From Roseomonas sp. HF4 (lineage in GTDB: Bacteria > Pseudomonadota > Alphaproteobacteria > Acetobacterales > Acetobacteraceae), in the NCBI RefSeq assembly GCF_005222755.1, contig NZ_STGD01000018.1:30226-94225 (forward strand): a DNA stretch of 64,000 nucleotides, in the 5' to 3' direction. A program made the translations under genes and the position numbers. This document shows, piece after piece, positions 1-9,955 of the stretch; position 1 is the first letter of the stretch, and each line of letters opens with the position of its first letter. The notes beneath the pieces are model-generated. The model did no database searches. It was not told where the DNA came from and was given only the letters and a program-made list of their open reading frames with translations.

Positions 1-636
1 GTGCTGTTCAACCACCTGTCGGATGCGTATGCGGCGTCGCTCGACATCCTCGGCGCGCTGTTCGGCGAGCCGCGGCAAAGGGCCGCAGCGGACCACCCCC
101 CGCCAGCCTGGCTCGGCGCCTGGTTCGAGCCGGAGACCGCGCTGGCCGCGCGCATCGACGCCGCGGAGCCGGGTCGTATCCGCCTGCGCTTCGGGCACTC
201 CGCCGAACGGCTCGACCTGCAGGCGGACGGCAGCGCGACGAACGGGGCGACCACCATCCGGATGTCGCCGGAGGGCCTGCGGATGGACCGGCCGCACGAG
301 AACCAGTCGGTCATCCTGCTGCCGCGGCGTGGCGTGCCTGCCCGTGACATCGCGGGGCGCTACGCCTGCGCCGAGCTGGGCGCGGAGCTGACTGTCGAGG
401 ATGCCGGCGGGGCGGTCTATGGCGGGTTTTCCGGCATGCTCGGCCAGGGCCGGATGGAGCGGCTGGAGCCGATCGCGGAAGACCTCTGGGCGCTGCCCTG
501 CCCCCGCGCGCTGGACCACACGCCGCCCGGCGACTGGACGCTCGCGGTCGAGCGCGAAGCCGGGCGCCCGCGCGCGATCCGCCTCGGCTGCTGGCTGGCG
601 CGCGGGCTGCGCTACGAGCGGCAGCCCGCCGGTTGA
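1..636 (+). CDS. D-aminopeptidase-like serine hydrolase, C-terminal part (5' end outside window)
   Basis: The reading frame is already open at base 1 and ends at TGA 634-636, leaving about 211 residues. The GTG at base 1 is probably internal. The visible part looks like the end of a penicillin-binding-like catalytic domain followed by the beta-barrel domains of D-aminopeptidases. The C-terminal phrase GCWLARGLRYER resembles the conserved end of that family. These enzymes remove N-terminal D-residues from peptides using an SxxK catalytic domain that would lie upstream and is not visible here. The gene converges on the molybdenum hydroxylase gene with a 4 bp gap. Family assignment rests on C-terminal similarity recalled from known proteins, so it is moderate. 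Confidence 0.6.
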   Translation: MLFNHLSDAYAASLDILGALFGEPRQRAAADHPPPAWLGAWFEPETALAARIDAAEPGRIRLRFGHSAERLDLQADGSATNGATTIRMSPEGLRMDRPHENQSVILLPRRGVPARDIAGRYACAELGAELTVEDAGGAVYGGFSGMLGQGRMERLEPIAEDLWALPCPRALDHTPPGDWTLAVEREAGRPRAIRLGCWLARGLRYERQPAG

Positions 637-640
637 TCCG

Positions 641-2974
641 TCAGGCCGCCTTCGCGCCGGCCAGGGCCTTCCACACCGCCTCGGGCGTCGCCGGCATGTC
701 GATCTGCGTCACGCCGGCATCGGCCAGAGCATCCACCAGGGCGTTGATGACAGCGGGTGGGCTGCCGACCGCGCCGGCCTCCCCCGCGCCCTTCACGCCG
801 AGCGGATTGGTCTCGCAGGGCACCTCGATCAGGTCCACGTCGATCGGCGGCAGGTCGTCCGCCCGCGGCAGCGCGTAGTCCATGAAGGAGGCGCTGACCA
901 GCTGGCCGCTCTCCGCATCGTAGGCGGTGCGTTCCAGCAGCGCCTGGCCGATGCCCTGCGTCACGCCGCCATGCACCTGGCCGCGCACGATCAGCGGATT
1001 CAGCGCATGGCCGACATCGTCCACCACGATGTAGCGCGGGATCGCGACGATGCCGGTCTCGGGGTCGACCTCGACCTCGGCCACGTGGCAGCCGTTCGGG
1101 AAGGTGTGGGACTTGATCTCGGCGGTCTCCTGCGCGTCGAGCAGCGTCGCCTCGATGCCGGCGGCGGCCTTCTTCCGCTGCGCGGCGGCGAGTTCGAGGA
1201 TGCCGACGGCGCGGTCCGTGCCGACCACGCCGAAGCTGCCGCCCTTCGGCGTGAACTCGATGTCGGCGACCGAGGCCTCGAGGTGTTCCGAGGCTGCGAT
1301 CTTGCCCTTCTCGACCACGCTCGCGGTGGTCACGAGGATCGCCTGGCCTTCCGAATAGAGGCTGCGCGCGCCGCCCGTGCCGCCGCCATCCGGCAGGCTG
1401 TCGGAATCGCCCTGCTGGATGCGGATCTTCTCGATCGGGATGCCGAGCTCGTGGCTCGTCATCATCGCATAGGCGGTCTCATGGCCCTGGCCGGTGGACT
1501 GCGTGCCGACATAGACGTCAACGAAGCCGTCATCGGCGAAGCGCACGGCCGCGTTCTCGGTCGGCGAGCCGCCGGTCGCCTCCAGGTAGTAGGCGAGGCC
1601 GATGCCGCGCTTCCTGCCGCGCTTCGCCGCCTCCGCCTTCCGGGCGGGGAAGCCGGCCCAGTCGATCTTCTGCAGCGCGCTGTCCATGAGCCTGGCGAAT
1701 TCGCCGGAATCGTAGCGCTGCCCCATCGCCGAGACGTAGGGCATGCGCGACGACGGGACCATGTTGCGGCGCCGGATCTCGATCCGGTCGATGCCCATCT
1801 CGCGCGCCGCGGTGTCGATCAGGCGCTCGACCAGGTAGTTGCTCTCGGGCCGCCCGGCGCCGCGATAGGCGTCGACCGGCACCGTGTTGGTGACGACGCC
1901 GATGACCTGCGCGTGGATCGCCTGGAAGTCGTACACGCTCGCTAGGACCTTGGTGCCCGCGCCGGTCGGGATGAAGGGCGCGAAGGTGTTGAGGTAGGCA
2001 CCCATCCCCGCCCAGTTCTTGGTGCGCAGCGCCAGGAACTTCCCGTCCTTGTCGAGCGCCAACTCGCCGATCGTGATGTTGTCGCGCCCGTGCGTGTCGG
2101 ACTGGAAGGCCTCGGTGCGTTCGGAGGTCCACTTCACCGCGCGCTTCAACTCCCGCGCCGCGAAGCAGGTCAGCACGTGCTCGGGGTAGAGGAAGATCTT
2201 CATCCCGAAGCCGCCGCCGACATCGGGCGTGACCACGCGGAAGCTCTCGGACGGCTGCTCGAAGATGTTGCTCGCCAGCAGGTTGCGCAGCAGCCAGGAG
2301 CCCTGGGTGTTTGTGGTCAGCGTCCAGTGGTTCCGCCCCGCGTCGTACTCGGCCAGCGCGGCGCGCGCCTCCATCGAGGCGACGACGACGCGGTTGTTCA
2401 CGACGCGCAGCCGCGCGACATGGGCGGCGGAGGCGATCAGGTCATCGGCCTTGGCGGCGTCGCCGACATGCCAGTCGAAGCAGGTGTTGGCGGGGGCGGC
2501 GGGCCACACCTGCGGCTGTCCGGGGTCGGTCGCGGTGGCGAGGTCGGTCGCGGCGGGCAGGACCTCGTAGTCGACCTCGATGGCCTCGGCGGCGTCGCGG
2601 GCCTGCTCGATGGTCTCGGCGACGACGAAGGCGACGGGGTCGCCGACGTGGCGCACGGTGCCCTCGGCCAAGGCAGGGCGCGGGGTCTCGGCGCTGCGGC
2701 TGCCGTCGCGGTTCTTCAGCGGCGTCAGGCAGGGCAGCGGGCCGATGCCGGCCGCGGCCAGGTCGGCCCCGGTCCAGATGCCGAGTACGCCCGGCATTGA
2801 CTTGGCCGCGGTGGCCGAGATGCCCGTGATGCGGGCATGCGCATGCGGGCTGCGCAGTACGTAGCCCTGCGCCTGGCCAGGGACGGCAAAATCGTCGGTG
2901 TAGCGCCCGGCGCCCTTGAGCAGGCGCGGATCCTCGACGCGGCGGATGGACTGGCTGAGGCCGAACTTCGCCAT
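641..2974 (-). CDS. Xanthine dehydrogenase-family molybdopterin-binding (large) subunit, form II CoxL-like
   Basis: 777 aa, the usual length for the molybdenum-binding large subunit of xanthine dehydrogenase/CO dehydrogenase-type hydroxylases. An N-terminal a/b-hammerhead region (about 20-130) precedes the two Mo-pterin domains. The VGGGFG cofactor loop is near 252-257. The active-site loop AYRGAGR (369-375) is the form II signature; true CO dehydrogenase has AYXCSFR. The catalytic glutamate lies in KGAGEAG near residue 732. The enzyme would hydroxylate an organic substrate with water as oxygen donor and pass electrons to 2Fe-2S and FAD subunits. Neither partner subunit is adjacent: the upstream neighbour is an RND pump. 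The substrate cannot be read from sequence. Confidence 0.92.
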   Translation of the reverse strand: MAKFGLSQSIRRVEDPRLLKGAGRYTDDFAVPGQAQGYVLRSPHAHARITGISATAAKSMPGVLGIWTGADLAAAGIGPLPCLTPLKNRDGSRSAETPRPALAEGTVRHVGDPVAFVVAETIEQARDAAEAIEVDYEVLPAATDLATATDPGQPQVWPAAPANTCFDWHVGDAAKADDLIASAAHVARLRVVNNRVVVASMEARAALAEYDAGRNHWTLTTNTQGSWLLRNLLASNIFEQPSESFRVVTPDVGGGFGMKIFLYPEHVLTCFAARELKRAVKWTSERTEAFQSDTHGRDNITIGELALDKDGKFLALRTKNWAGMGAYLNTFAPFIPTGAGTKVLASVYDFQAIHAQVIGVVTNTVPVDAYRGAGRPESNYLVERLIDTAAREMGIDRIEIRRRNMVPSSRMPYVSAMGQRYDSGEFARLMDSALQKIDWAGFPARKAEAAKRGRKRGIGLAYYLEATGGSPTENAAVRFADDGFVDVYVGTQSTGQGHETAYAMMTSHELGIPIEKIRIQQGDSDSLPDGGGTGGARSLYSEGQAILVTTASVVEKGKIAASEHLEASVADIEFTPKGGSFGVVGTDRAVGILELAAAQRKKAAAGIEATLLDAQETAEIKSHTFPNGCHVAEVEVDPETGIVAIPRYIVVDDVGHALNPLIVRGQVHGGVTQGIGQALLERTAYDAESGQLVSASFMDYALPRADDLPPIDVDLIEVPCETNPLGVKGAGEAGAVGSPPAVINALVDALADAGVTQIDMPATPEAVWKALAGAKAA

Positions 2975-3040
2975 GCGCGGGGTCTCCCTTGGTTCGTCGC
3001 CCCCATCATCTGCGATGCCGCCCCGGGATGGGAAGGGGGG

Positions 3041-6000
3041 TCAGGTGTCCCGGCCGAACATCCGCTTCGCCCTTTCCCGCAGCGACTGGAACACCACGTA
3101 AAGCATGGGAATGACGAAGATGCCGACGATGGCGGCCGCCAGCATGCCGCCGAAGACCGCCGTGCCGACCGCCCGGCGGGACATCATGGCGGCCCCCTGC
3201 GCGGTGATGAGCGGCACCAGACCCAGGATGAAGGCGATCGAGGTCATCATCACGGCGCGGAACCGCAGCCGCGCGCCCATGACGGCGGCATCGCGGATCG
3301 CCAACCCTTCCTCCCGCTTCTCCTTCGCGAATTCCACGATCAGGATGCCGTTCTTGGCGGCCAGCGCGATCAGCACGACCAGGCCGATCTGCGCGTAGAT
3401 GTCGAGCGGCAGGCGCGTGACCATCAGCGCCAGGAAGGCGCCGACGACGCCCACCGCGACCGAGAGCAGCACCGGGATCGGGATCACCCAGGACTCGTAC
3501 AGCGCGACCAGGAACAGGTAGGCGAAGGCGACGGCGAGCGCGAGGATGAAGCCGGTCTGCCCCGCCGCGCGCTGTTCCTGGAACGCCGTGCCGGTCCATT
3601 CGAAGCCGTAGCCGGCCGGCAGGACACGGCGCGACAGGCTCTCCATCGCCGCGAGCCCGTCCCCGGACGACATGCCCGGCCGCGGCGCGCCCTGGATCGA
3701 GATGGCGCGATAGTTGTTGTAGCGGAAGATCGTCTGCGGCCCGACGCGCGGCTGCGTCTCGGCCACGGCGCGGAGCGGCACCATCTCGCCCCGCGCGTTG
3801 CGCACATGGATGCGCCAGATGTCGTCGATCTCGTCGCGGTCGGTCGCCTCGGCCTGCAGGTTCACCTGCCAGGTGCGGCCGAACAGGTTGAAGTCATTCA
3901 CGTAGAAGCCGCCGAGCGTCGCCTGCAGCGCCTGGAACACGTCGGAGATGCGCAGGCCCAGCGCCTGCGCCTTGTCGCGGTCCACGTCCAGGAACAGCGT
4001 CGGGTTGGTGGCGTTGAAGGTCGAGAAGACCGCCGCCAGGCGCGGATCCTGGTTCGCCTGCACGATCAGGCCGAGCATGGTCGCGCCGAGTTCCGCCGGC
4101 GGTCGTCCCTGGTAGTCCTGCAGGATGTATTCGAAGCCGCCGCCGGTGCCGAGGCCGATGATCGGCGGCAGGTTGAAGGCGAAGACATTCGCCGTGCGCA
4201 CCGCCTGACCGGCGCCGAAGACGCGGCCGATGGCGGCCTGCACGGACATCTCGGCCGTCGTGCGCTCGGCGAAGGGCTTGAGGCGGCCGACCAGGAAGGC
4301 GGAATTCGACTGCGCGCCGCCGTCGATCAGCGAGAAGCCGACGATGGCGAGCGTGCCCTGCACCGAGGGGATGGAACGCAGGATCTCCTCGACCTGGATC
4401 ACCGCCTCCCGCGTGCGGGCGACCGAGGCGCCTTGCGGAAGCTGCACCTGCACGAAGAAGGCACCCTGGTCCTCCTGCGGCAGGAAGCCCGAGGGCGTGC
4501 GCAGCGACAATTGCCAAATGCCCGCCGCGAACCCCGCCGTCAGCAGGATCGAGAGGGAGGAGACGCGCACGAGGCGCGAGACCGTCCCGGCATAGCGGTC
4601 GCGCGTCCAGTCGATACCCCGCAGCCAGCGCCCCATGATCCCCTTGCGCGGTCCATGATGCGGCCGGAGGAACATGGCGCAGAGCGCGGGCGAGAGCGAC
4701 AGCGCGTTGATCGCGCTGATCACCATGGCCGCGCTGATCGTGACCGCGAACTGCCGGAACAACTCGCCGGACAGGCCCGGGATGAAGCCGATCGGCACGA
4801 AGACCGACAGCAGCACGAGCGTAATGGCGATGATCGGCGCGGTGATCTGCGCCATCGCCTTCTTGGTCGCCTCGGCGGGCGTGAGGTGCGGCTCCTCCGC
4901 CATCACCCGCTCGACGTTCTCAACCACCACGATGGCGTCGTCGACCACGATGCCGATGGCCAGCACCATCGCCAGCAACGAGATGGTGTTGGCCGAGTAG
5001 CCGAGCGCCAGCAGGATGACGAAGGTGCCGATCAGGCTGACCGGCACCGCGATTGTCGGGATGATCGTCGCCCGCATGTTGCCCAGGAACAGGAACACGA
5101 CGATCACGACCAGGAGGAAGGCCTCGATCAGGGTCTTGATCACTTCCCGGATCGTGTCGGTCACGAAGTCGGAGGTATCGAAGAAGACCTGGTGGTTGAC
5201 GCCCGCCGGGTAGCGCGTGCGCATCTCGTCGAGCGTGGCGCGCACCGCCGCTGCTGCGGTCACGGCATTGGCGCCGGGGGCGAGGTAGATGCCGAAGGTC
5301 ACGGCAGGGCGGCCGTTGAAACGGCTTTCCGTATCCATGCTGGCGGCGCCGAGCTCGACCCGCGCGACGTCGCGCACGCGGAGCGAGGAGCCGTCAGGGT
5401 TGGCGCGGATCAGGATGTCGCCGAATTCCTCGGGCGTGGTCAGGCGGCCGCGCGTCTCGAGGTTGATCTGGAACTGCTGCTCGTCCGGTATCGGGCGCGC
5501 GCCGATCCGCCCGACCGGCGCCTGCACGTTCTGCGCCTGGATCGCCTGCACCACGTCGGCCGGCGTGAGGTTCAGGCTGATCAGCCGGTCCACCTCGAAC
5601 CAGATGCGCATGGAGTAGTCCATGGCGCCGAACAGCGTGACCTGGCCGACCCCGGGGACGCGCGCCACGCGGTCGAGGATGTTGATGGTCGTGTAGTTCG
5701 AGAGGAACAGCGGCGTGTGCTCGCCGGTCTCGGAGAACAGGAAGACGAACTGCAGGATGGCCGAGGATTGCTTGCGGACGGTCACGCCCTGGCGCTGTAC
5801 CTCCTGCGGCAGCCGTGCCAGCGCCGCCTGCACGCGGTTGTTGACGTTGACCGTCGCGATGTCCGGGTTGGTGCCGAGCTCGAATGAGATGTTGAGGTTG
5901 TAGGACCCGTCATTGGCGCTGTTCGAACGCATGTAGATCATGCGGTCGACGCCGTTGACGCTCGCCTCGATCACCTGCGCGACGGTCTGCTCCACGACGG

Positions 6001-6166
6001 CGGCCGAGGCGCCCGGGAAGCGCGTGGTGACCGAGACCTGCGGCGGCACGATGTTGGGCAGCTGCGAGACCGGCAGCCGCGTCACGGCCAGCAGCCCGGC
6101 GAGCGTCGTCAGGATGGCGATGACGATCGCGAGCCGCGGCCTGTCGACGAAGACGGCGGACAGCAT
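3041..6166 (-). CDS. RND multidrug efflux permease (HAE1/AcrB-MexB type)
   Basis: 1041 aa, the normal size of an inner-membrane RND drug/proton antiporter. One N-terminal membrane helix (about 9-28) is followed by a large periplasmic porter domain, a helix bundle from about 335, a second periplasmic half and a C-terminal bundle. The proton-relay aspartate pair is visible in TM4 as [12 protein letters not shown]. It lies 6 bp downstream of the membrane-fusion adaptor gene, so the two form an operon. No outer-membrane TolC-type gene follows, so an outer-membrane channel must come from elsewhere. Substrates (drugs, solvents, bile-like compounds) are inferred from the family only. Confidence 0.95.
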   Translation of the reverse strand: MLSAVFVDRPRLAIVIAILTTLAGLLAVTRLPVSQLPNIVPPQVSVTTRFPGASAAVVEQTVAQVIEASVNGVDRMIYMRSNSANDGSYNLNISFELGTNPDIATVNVNNRVQAALARLPQEVQRQGVTVRKQSSAILQFVFLFSETGEHTPLFLSNYTTINILDRVARVPGVGQVTLFGAMDYSMRIWFEVDRLISLNLTPADVVQAIQAQNVQAPVGRIGARPIPDEQQFQINLETRGRLTTPEEFGDILIRANPDGSSLRVRDVARVELGAASMDTESRFNGRPAVTFGIYLAPGANAVTAAAAVRATLDEMRTRYPAGVNHQVFFDTSDFVTDTIREVIKTLIEAFLLVVIVVFLFLGNMRATIIPTIAVPVSLIGTFVILLALGYSANTISLLAMVLAIGIVVDDAIVVVENVERVMAEEPHLTPAEATKKAMAQITAPIIAITLVLLSVFVPIGFIPGLSGELFRQFAVTISAAMVISAINALSLSPALCAMFLRPHHGPRKGIMGRWLRGIDWTRDRYAGTVSRLVRVSSLSILLTAGFAAGIWQLSLRTPSGFLPQEDQGAFFVQVQLPQGASVARTREAVIQVEEILRSIPSVQGTLAIVGFSLIDGGAQSNSAFLVGRLKPFAERTTAEMSVQAAIGRVFGAGQAVRTANVFAFNLPPIIGLGTGGGFEYILQDYQGRPPAELGATMLGLIVQANQDPRLAAVFSTFNATNPTLFLDVDRDKAQALGLRISDVFQALQATLGGFYVNDFNLFGRTWQVNLQAEATDRDEIDDIWRIHVRNARGEMVPLRAVAETQPRVGPQTIFRYNNYRAISIQGAPRPGMSSGDGLAAMESLSRRVLPAGYGFEWTGTAFQEQRAAGQTGFILALAVAFAYLFLVALYESWVIPIPVLLSVAVGVVGAFLALMVTRLPLDIYAQIGLVVLIALAAKNGILIVEFAKEKREEGLAIRDAAVMGARLRFRAVMMTSIAFILGLVPLITAQGAAMMSRRAVGTAVFGGMLAAAIVGIFVIPMLYVVFQSLRERAKRMFGRDT

Positions 6167-6172
6167 CCGCGC

Positions 6173-7339
6173 TCAGCCCCGGCCTGGCGGGCGGGCGGGC
6201 GACGCGCCCGCCGGCGCGGGGTTCACTGGCTGGCCGGGGCGGACGCGCTGCACGCCCTCGACCACCACGGTCTCGCCGCCCGAGAGCCCGTCCTCGATGA
6301 CCGCCGTGGCCGCGTTGTTCGACCGGCCCATCTTCACGTCGCGGCGTTCGGCCCTGTTCTCCTGGCCTACGACAAAGACGAAGGATCCCTGCTGGTCCTG
6401 CAGGATGGCCGATCGCGGCAGCGTGATGGTCATGACCGGCTCGGCGCCTTCGACGGTCACGCTGACGAACTGCCCGTCCACGAGCTCGCGCGGCGCGACG
6501 GTCGCTGCCTGGCCGTCCACCTGGCGGATTGGGTTCGCGATCAGCGCGCGCACCAGGATGGTGTCGGTGTTGCGGTCGATCTGGTTGTCCACGAAGTCGA
6601 CGCGGCCGACTTCCGGGTAGAGCCGCCCGTCGGCTGTGCGGATGCGCACGCGCACGGCATCGGGACCGCCCCGCCCCTCGAATCGGTTGCGCAGCTCGAG
6701 CGCGGTGCGCTGGCTGACGGCGAAGGCGACGCGCATCGGGTCCTGGCTGACGATGGTTGCAAGGATGCCCGCATCCGGCCCGACGACATTGCCGACCGCA
6801 AGGTTCGCCCGCCCGATCTGGCCTGCGATCGGCGCCGTGACCTCGGTATAGCCGAGGTTGATCTCGGCGACGCGCACCGCGGCCTCGGCGCCGAGCACGT
6901 TGGCGGCGGCGGTGCGCTCCAGCGCCTGCGCGTTGTCCAGCGCGACCTGCGTGCCGGCGCCGGTCTGGCGAAGTTCGCGCGCGCGCGCCAGCGCCACCCG
7001 CGCGTTCTCCAGCGTTGCCGTGGCGCCGGCCAGGTTCGCGCGCGCCTGCGCCATCTGCGCCTCGAAGGGCGCGCGCTCGAGACGGAACAGCACCTCACCC
7101 TGGGCGACGTCGGCGCCTTCGCGGAACAGGCGTTCCTGCAGGAAGCCGGTGACGCGCGCGCGGATGTTGACGCGGTCGGTCGCCTCGGCGCGCCCGACGA
7201 ACTCGATCGTCTCCGTGACCGGGCGCCGTTCGGCGGTCAGCACGCCGACGGCGGGCGGTCCCTGCGGTCCGAACTGGGCGGCGGCGGGAAGGGTGGCGGC
7301 GAGCAGCAACAGCAGCGCGCCGGCAAGACTGCGCGGCAT
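6173..7339 (-). CDS. RND efflux periplasmic adaptor (membrane fusion protein)
   Basis: 388 aa with a cleavable signal peptide (about 1-21, ending AAAQ). The mature N terminus has no lipobox cysteine, unlike E. coli AcrA. A lipoyl-like half motif (GFLQERLFREGADVAQGEVL, about 65-84) is followed by an alpha-helical hairpin rich in Ala/Arg/Glu (about 95-165), the second lipoyl half (TEVTAPIAGQIGR), a beta-barrel and a membrane-proximal domain. It is the first gene of the efflux operon and bridges the inner-membrane pump to an outer-membrane channel. No regulator gene is adjacent. The C terminus is Pro/Ala/Gly-rich and poorly conserved. Confidence 0.94.
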   Translation of the reverse strand: MPRSLAGALLLLLAATLPAAAQFGPQGPPAVGVLTAERRPVTETIEFVGRAEATDRVNIRARVTGFLQERLFREGADVAQGEVLFRLERAPFEAQMAQARANLAGATATLENARVALARARELRQTGAGTQVALDNAQALERTAAANVLGAEAAVRVAEINLGYTEVTAPIAGQIGRANLAVGNVVGPDAGILATIVSQDPMRVAFAVSQRTALELRNRFEGRGGPDAVRVRIRTADGRLYPEVGRVDFVDNQIDRNTDTILVRALIANPIRQVDGQAATVAPRELVDGQFVSVTVEGAEPVMTITLPRSAILQDQQGSFVFVVGQENRAERRDVKMGRSNNAATAVIEDGLSGGETVVVEGVQRVRPGQPVNPAPAGASPARPPGRG

Positions 7340-7445
7340 CGGCAGGCATCCGACTGTGTCGTCAGGTCATGTCGCGCCAAGCGGCGTCACGTCAAGGAAA
7401 GGCTCGCGCGGCCCTGCGCGGCGCGCATGGAGCGATGCGCGTCGG

Positions 7446-8279
7446 TCAGTGCGCGACGAAGACCGGGCAGGGGGCCGACAGCAGCAGCCGGCGCGTCGCC
7501 GATCCGGTGAACAGCGTGCGCAGCCCGGAATGCTCGTAGGCGCCCATGACCAGCAGGCGCGCCGGCATGGCTGCAGCCTCCGCGACCAGCGCGTCGACCG
7601 GGTGGCTGCCCTCGACGCCGACCGCCTCGACGTCGAAGTCGTGGTTGCGGAGGTAGCCGGCGGCAATCTCCGCCATCTGCGTCGCATCGGCGCGCGTCGC
7701 GGCCACCGATATCACGCGCAGTTGAAGATCGAGCCCGAGGCCGAGCAGCGCAAACAACTGGACGGCCCGCATCGCCGGGATCGAGCCGTCATAGGCGACC
7801 AGGACCTTGCCGGTCACCGGCGCCGGGCCGGGCGGCACCACCAGCAGGGGCCGGGCGCCGTCGTGCAGCAGCGCCTCGATCACCGGCGCCAGGCCGTCCG
7901 GGCAGTCCTCGAGCCCCAGGGTCGAGTCGCGGCCGATGACCACGATGTCGTGCGCGGCGCCGGCCGCGAGCAGCGCGGGTTCCGGCGCATCCACCAGGCG
8001 CAGGCGGGTGAAGGGCGTGTTGCCGGCGGCGGCGGCGCAGGCGGCGAAGGCGGCCTCGGCCTCCTCCTCCAGGCGCTTGGACCGGGCGGCGTCGCGGCGT
8101 TCCTTGAAGGCGGCGGCGCCGGGCGGCACGGCTTCGTGCGCGTCCCGGGCATGCGGCCAGTCCAGGAATGTCGCCATGGTGAGCGCCGCGCCGGTGTGCC
8201 GCGCGAAGGCGATGGCGAGGTCGCGGGCGCGCTGCGCCCCCTCGGTATCGTCGAGCGCGACCAGGATGCTGCGGATCAT
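7446..8279 (-). CDS. Universal stress protein, tandem UspA domains
   Basis: 277 aa made of two Usp folds, about 1-148 and 153-277. Each starts with a hydrophobic strand plus acidic cap (ILVALDD and VLVAYDG). The second domain keeps the ATP-binding loop pattern G-x2-G-x9-G-S/T in modified form around MGAYEHSG and TGSATRRLL; the first domain lacks a clear copy. Such cytosolic proteins help cells survive starvation, oxidative stress or arrest, by mechanisms that vary. The gene follows phnE2 on the same strand with a 52 bp gap, so it may be a separate unit. Nothing here reveals its inducer. Confidence 0.9.
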   Translation of the reverse strand: MIRSILVALDDTEGAQRARDLAIAFARHTGAALTMATFLDWPHARDAHEAVPPGAAAFKERRDAARSKRLEEEAEAAFAACAAAAGNTPFTRLRLVDAPEPALLAAGAAHDIVVIGRDSTLGLEDCPDGLAPVIEALLHDGARPLLVVPPGPAPVTGKVLVAYDGSIPAMRAVQLFALLGLGLDLQLRVISVAATRADATQMAEIAAGYLRNHDFDVEAVGVEGSHPVDALVAEAAAMPARLLVMGAYEHSGLRTLFTGSATRRLLLSAPCPVFVAH

Positions 8280-8331
8280 GCGCCTGTCCCTCCGGGGCCC
8301 TGTCTAGACCGGAATCCGCGGAAGGCGGAAG

Positions 8332-9099
8332 TCAGGCGCGGATGAGGCGCAGGCGGATGGTCCGGCTGAACAGGTCGATCGCCGCGACCATGGCCAGGAT
8401 CATGAGCACGATGAAGGCCGCTTCGTCCCAGTTGTTGATGCGGATCCGGTCGGACAGCGCAAGCCCGATGCCGCCCGCACCTACGATGCCGAGAACCGTG
8501 GAGGACCGGGCATTGGATTCGAGCGTGTACAGGACCTGGGAAAGCATCACCGGAGCGACCTGCGGCAACAGGCCGAGGCGGACGGCGAGCATCCGCCCGG
8601 CGCCCGCTGCGCGCACCGCCTCGACCTGGCGGCGGTCCGCCCCTTCCAGCGCCTCGCTGAACAGCTTCGCCAGCGTTCCGGTATCCGGCACGGCGAGCGC
8701 GAGGATGCCGGCGAATGGCCCCATCCCGACCGCCGAGACGAAGACCAGCGCCCAGATCAGCGTGTCGATGCCGCGCAGCCCGTCGAAGACGCGCCGGGCG
8801 GAGAAGCGCAGGATAGCGCTGCCGACGACGTTGCCGGCGCCGAGCAGTGCGAGCGGCAGGGCGGCCGCCGCCGCCAGCACGGTGCCGAGGAAGGCCATCG
8901 CCAGGCTTTCGGCCAGGCCTTGCAGCAGTTCGCCCAGCGCCCCGCCGGGGGAAGGCGGCCACATCAGCGCGAACAGCCAGCCGAGGCGCGAAAGCCCGTT
9001 CCAGATGCGCTCCGGCGAGGCATCCACGCGCCACAGCGCCGCGACCAGCAGTACTGCGCCGACGGCGAACAGCAGCGGCGTCCCCGCCATCCGCCTCAT
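8332..9099 (-). CDS. phnE: Phosphonate-type ABC transporter permease PhnE (second copy)
   Basis: 255 aa from the ATG at 9099-9097, which overlaps the stop of the preceding permease (ATGA), indicating translational coupling. The longer open frame upstream is an antisense artefact. About six hydrophobic segments are present. The cytoplasmic EAA loop that docks the ATPase is around EAVRAAGAGRMLAVRLGLLP, and the typical VLGIVGAGGIG follows. With the first PhnE it should form the membrane channel of a phosphonate, phosphite or phosphate importer. No PhnC ATPase gene is nearby. Confidence 0.9.
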   Translation of the reverse strand: MRRMAGTPLLFAVGAVLLVAALWRVDASPERIWNGLSRLGWLFALMWPPSPGGALGELLQGLAESLAMAFLGTVLAAAAALPLALLGAGNVVGSAILRFSARRVFDGLRGIDTLIWALVFVSAVGMGPFAGILALAVPDTGTLAKLFSEALEGADRRQVEAVRAAGAGRMLAVRLGLLPQVAPVMLSQVLYTLESNARSSTVLGIVGAGGIGLALSDRIRINNWDEAAFIVLMILAMVAAIDLFSRTIRLRLIRA

Positions 9100-9953
9100 G
9101 CCGCGCGCGTCCCGAGCACACGCGCCCGCAGCCGGCCGCAGAGCAGGTCGATGGCCGCGACGGTCAGCAGGATCAGCACCAGGATCGCGGAGATGTCCTG
9201 GTATTCGAACTGGCGCACGGCGAGATACAACTCCTCCCCGATCCCACCGGCGCCGACGATGCCGAGGACCGAGGCCTCGCGCACGTTGATCTCGAAGCGC
9301 AGCAGGCCATAGCTCAACACGCCCGGCAGGGACTGCGGCAGCACGCCGAAGCGCATCTGCGCGGGCCAGGAGGCGCCGGTGGCGCGCACGGCCTCGACCG
9401 GGCCGGGGGCGGTGTTCTCGTGCTCCTCGGCGAACAGCTTGCCGAGGGCGCCAGCGGAATGCAGCGCGATGGCGAACACGCCGGCAAGCGCGCCAAGACC
9501 GAAGGCATAGACGAAGACCAGCGCGAGGACGAGCGTCGGCACGGTGCGCATGACCTCGAGCGTGCGGCGTGCCGCGGCGACGGCCCAGCCGGGCGCGAGC
9601 GTCGCCGCGGCGGGAAAGGACAGCAGCAGCGCCGCCGCGGCGCCGAGCACGGTGCCGGCATAGGCCATCAGCAGCGTATCGCCGAGCAAGGTGACCCAGT
9701 GGCCGAAGCCCCACATCCAATACGCGATATCCGCCCCGAGCGTGGCGGCGCTCAGGTCCGGCAGGGTGCGGTGGATATAGTCCCAGGCCAGCGGCAGCCC
9801 GCGCGCCAGGCGCCCGGGGCTTACCTCCCCCACCCAGGCCGCGGCCAGCACCGCAAGGAGGAAGGCGCCGCCGCCGACCGCCAGCCCCCGGCGCCGCCGG
9901 GCGCGTGCGTCGCGCCAGCGTCCCTCGGCGGCCAGGACCGCGGCGGCGCCCAA
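9096..9953 (-). CDS. phnE: Phosphonate-type ABC transporter permease PhnE (first copy)
   Basis: About 285 aa if translation starts at the TTG at 9953-9951, two bases beyond the phnD stop. An internal GTG/ATG start would shorten it slightly. Five to six membrane helices are visible. The EAA loop lies around EAVRATGASWPAQMRFGVLP and is followed by ASVLGIVGAGGIGEELY, the PhnE family signature. It overlaps the second phnE gene by 4 bp. The pair are divergent paralogues, which suggests a heterodimeric channel. Specificity for phosphonate over phosphate or phosphite is inferred from family membership only. Confidence 0.9.
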   Translation of the reverse strand: MGAAAVLAAEGRWRDARARRRRGLAVGGGAFLLAVLAAAWVGEVSPGRLARGLPLAWDYIHRTLPDLSAATLGADIAYWMWGFGHWVTLLGDTLLMAYAGTVLGAAAALLLSFPAAATLAPGWAVAAARRTLEVMRTVPTLVLALVFVYAFGLGALAGVFAIALHSAGALGKLFAEEHENTAPGPVEAVRATGASWPAQMRFGVLPQSLPGVLSYGLLRFEINVREASVLGIVGAGGIGEELYLAVRQFEYQDISAILVLILLTVAAIDLLCGRLRARVLGTRAA

Positions 9954-9955
9954 GG

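Noticed and set aside
2837..5887. 1016-residue plus-strand open frame opposite the RND pump gene
   Set aside because: Rich in Arg, His, Asp and Gly with no family signature; antisense to an unmistakable RND permease, an artefact of high GC.
7372..7395. TTGACG on the minus strand (7395-7390) as promoter of the RND operon
   Set aside because: No acceptable -10 hexamer at 16-18 bp spacing; too weak to list.
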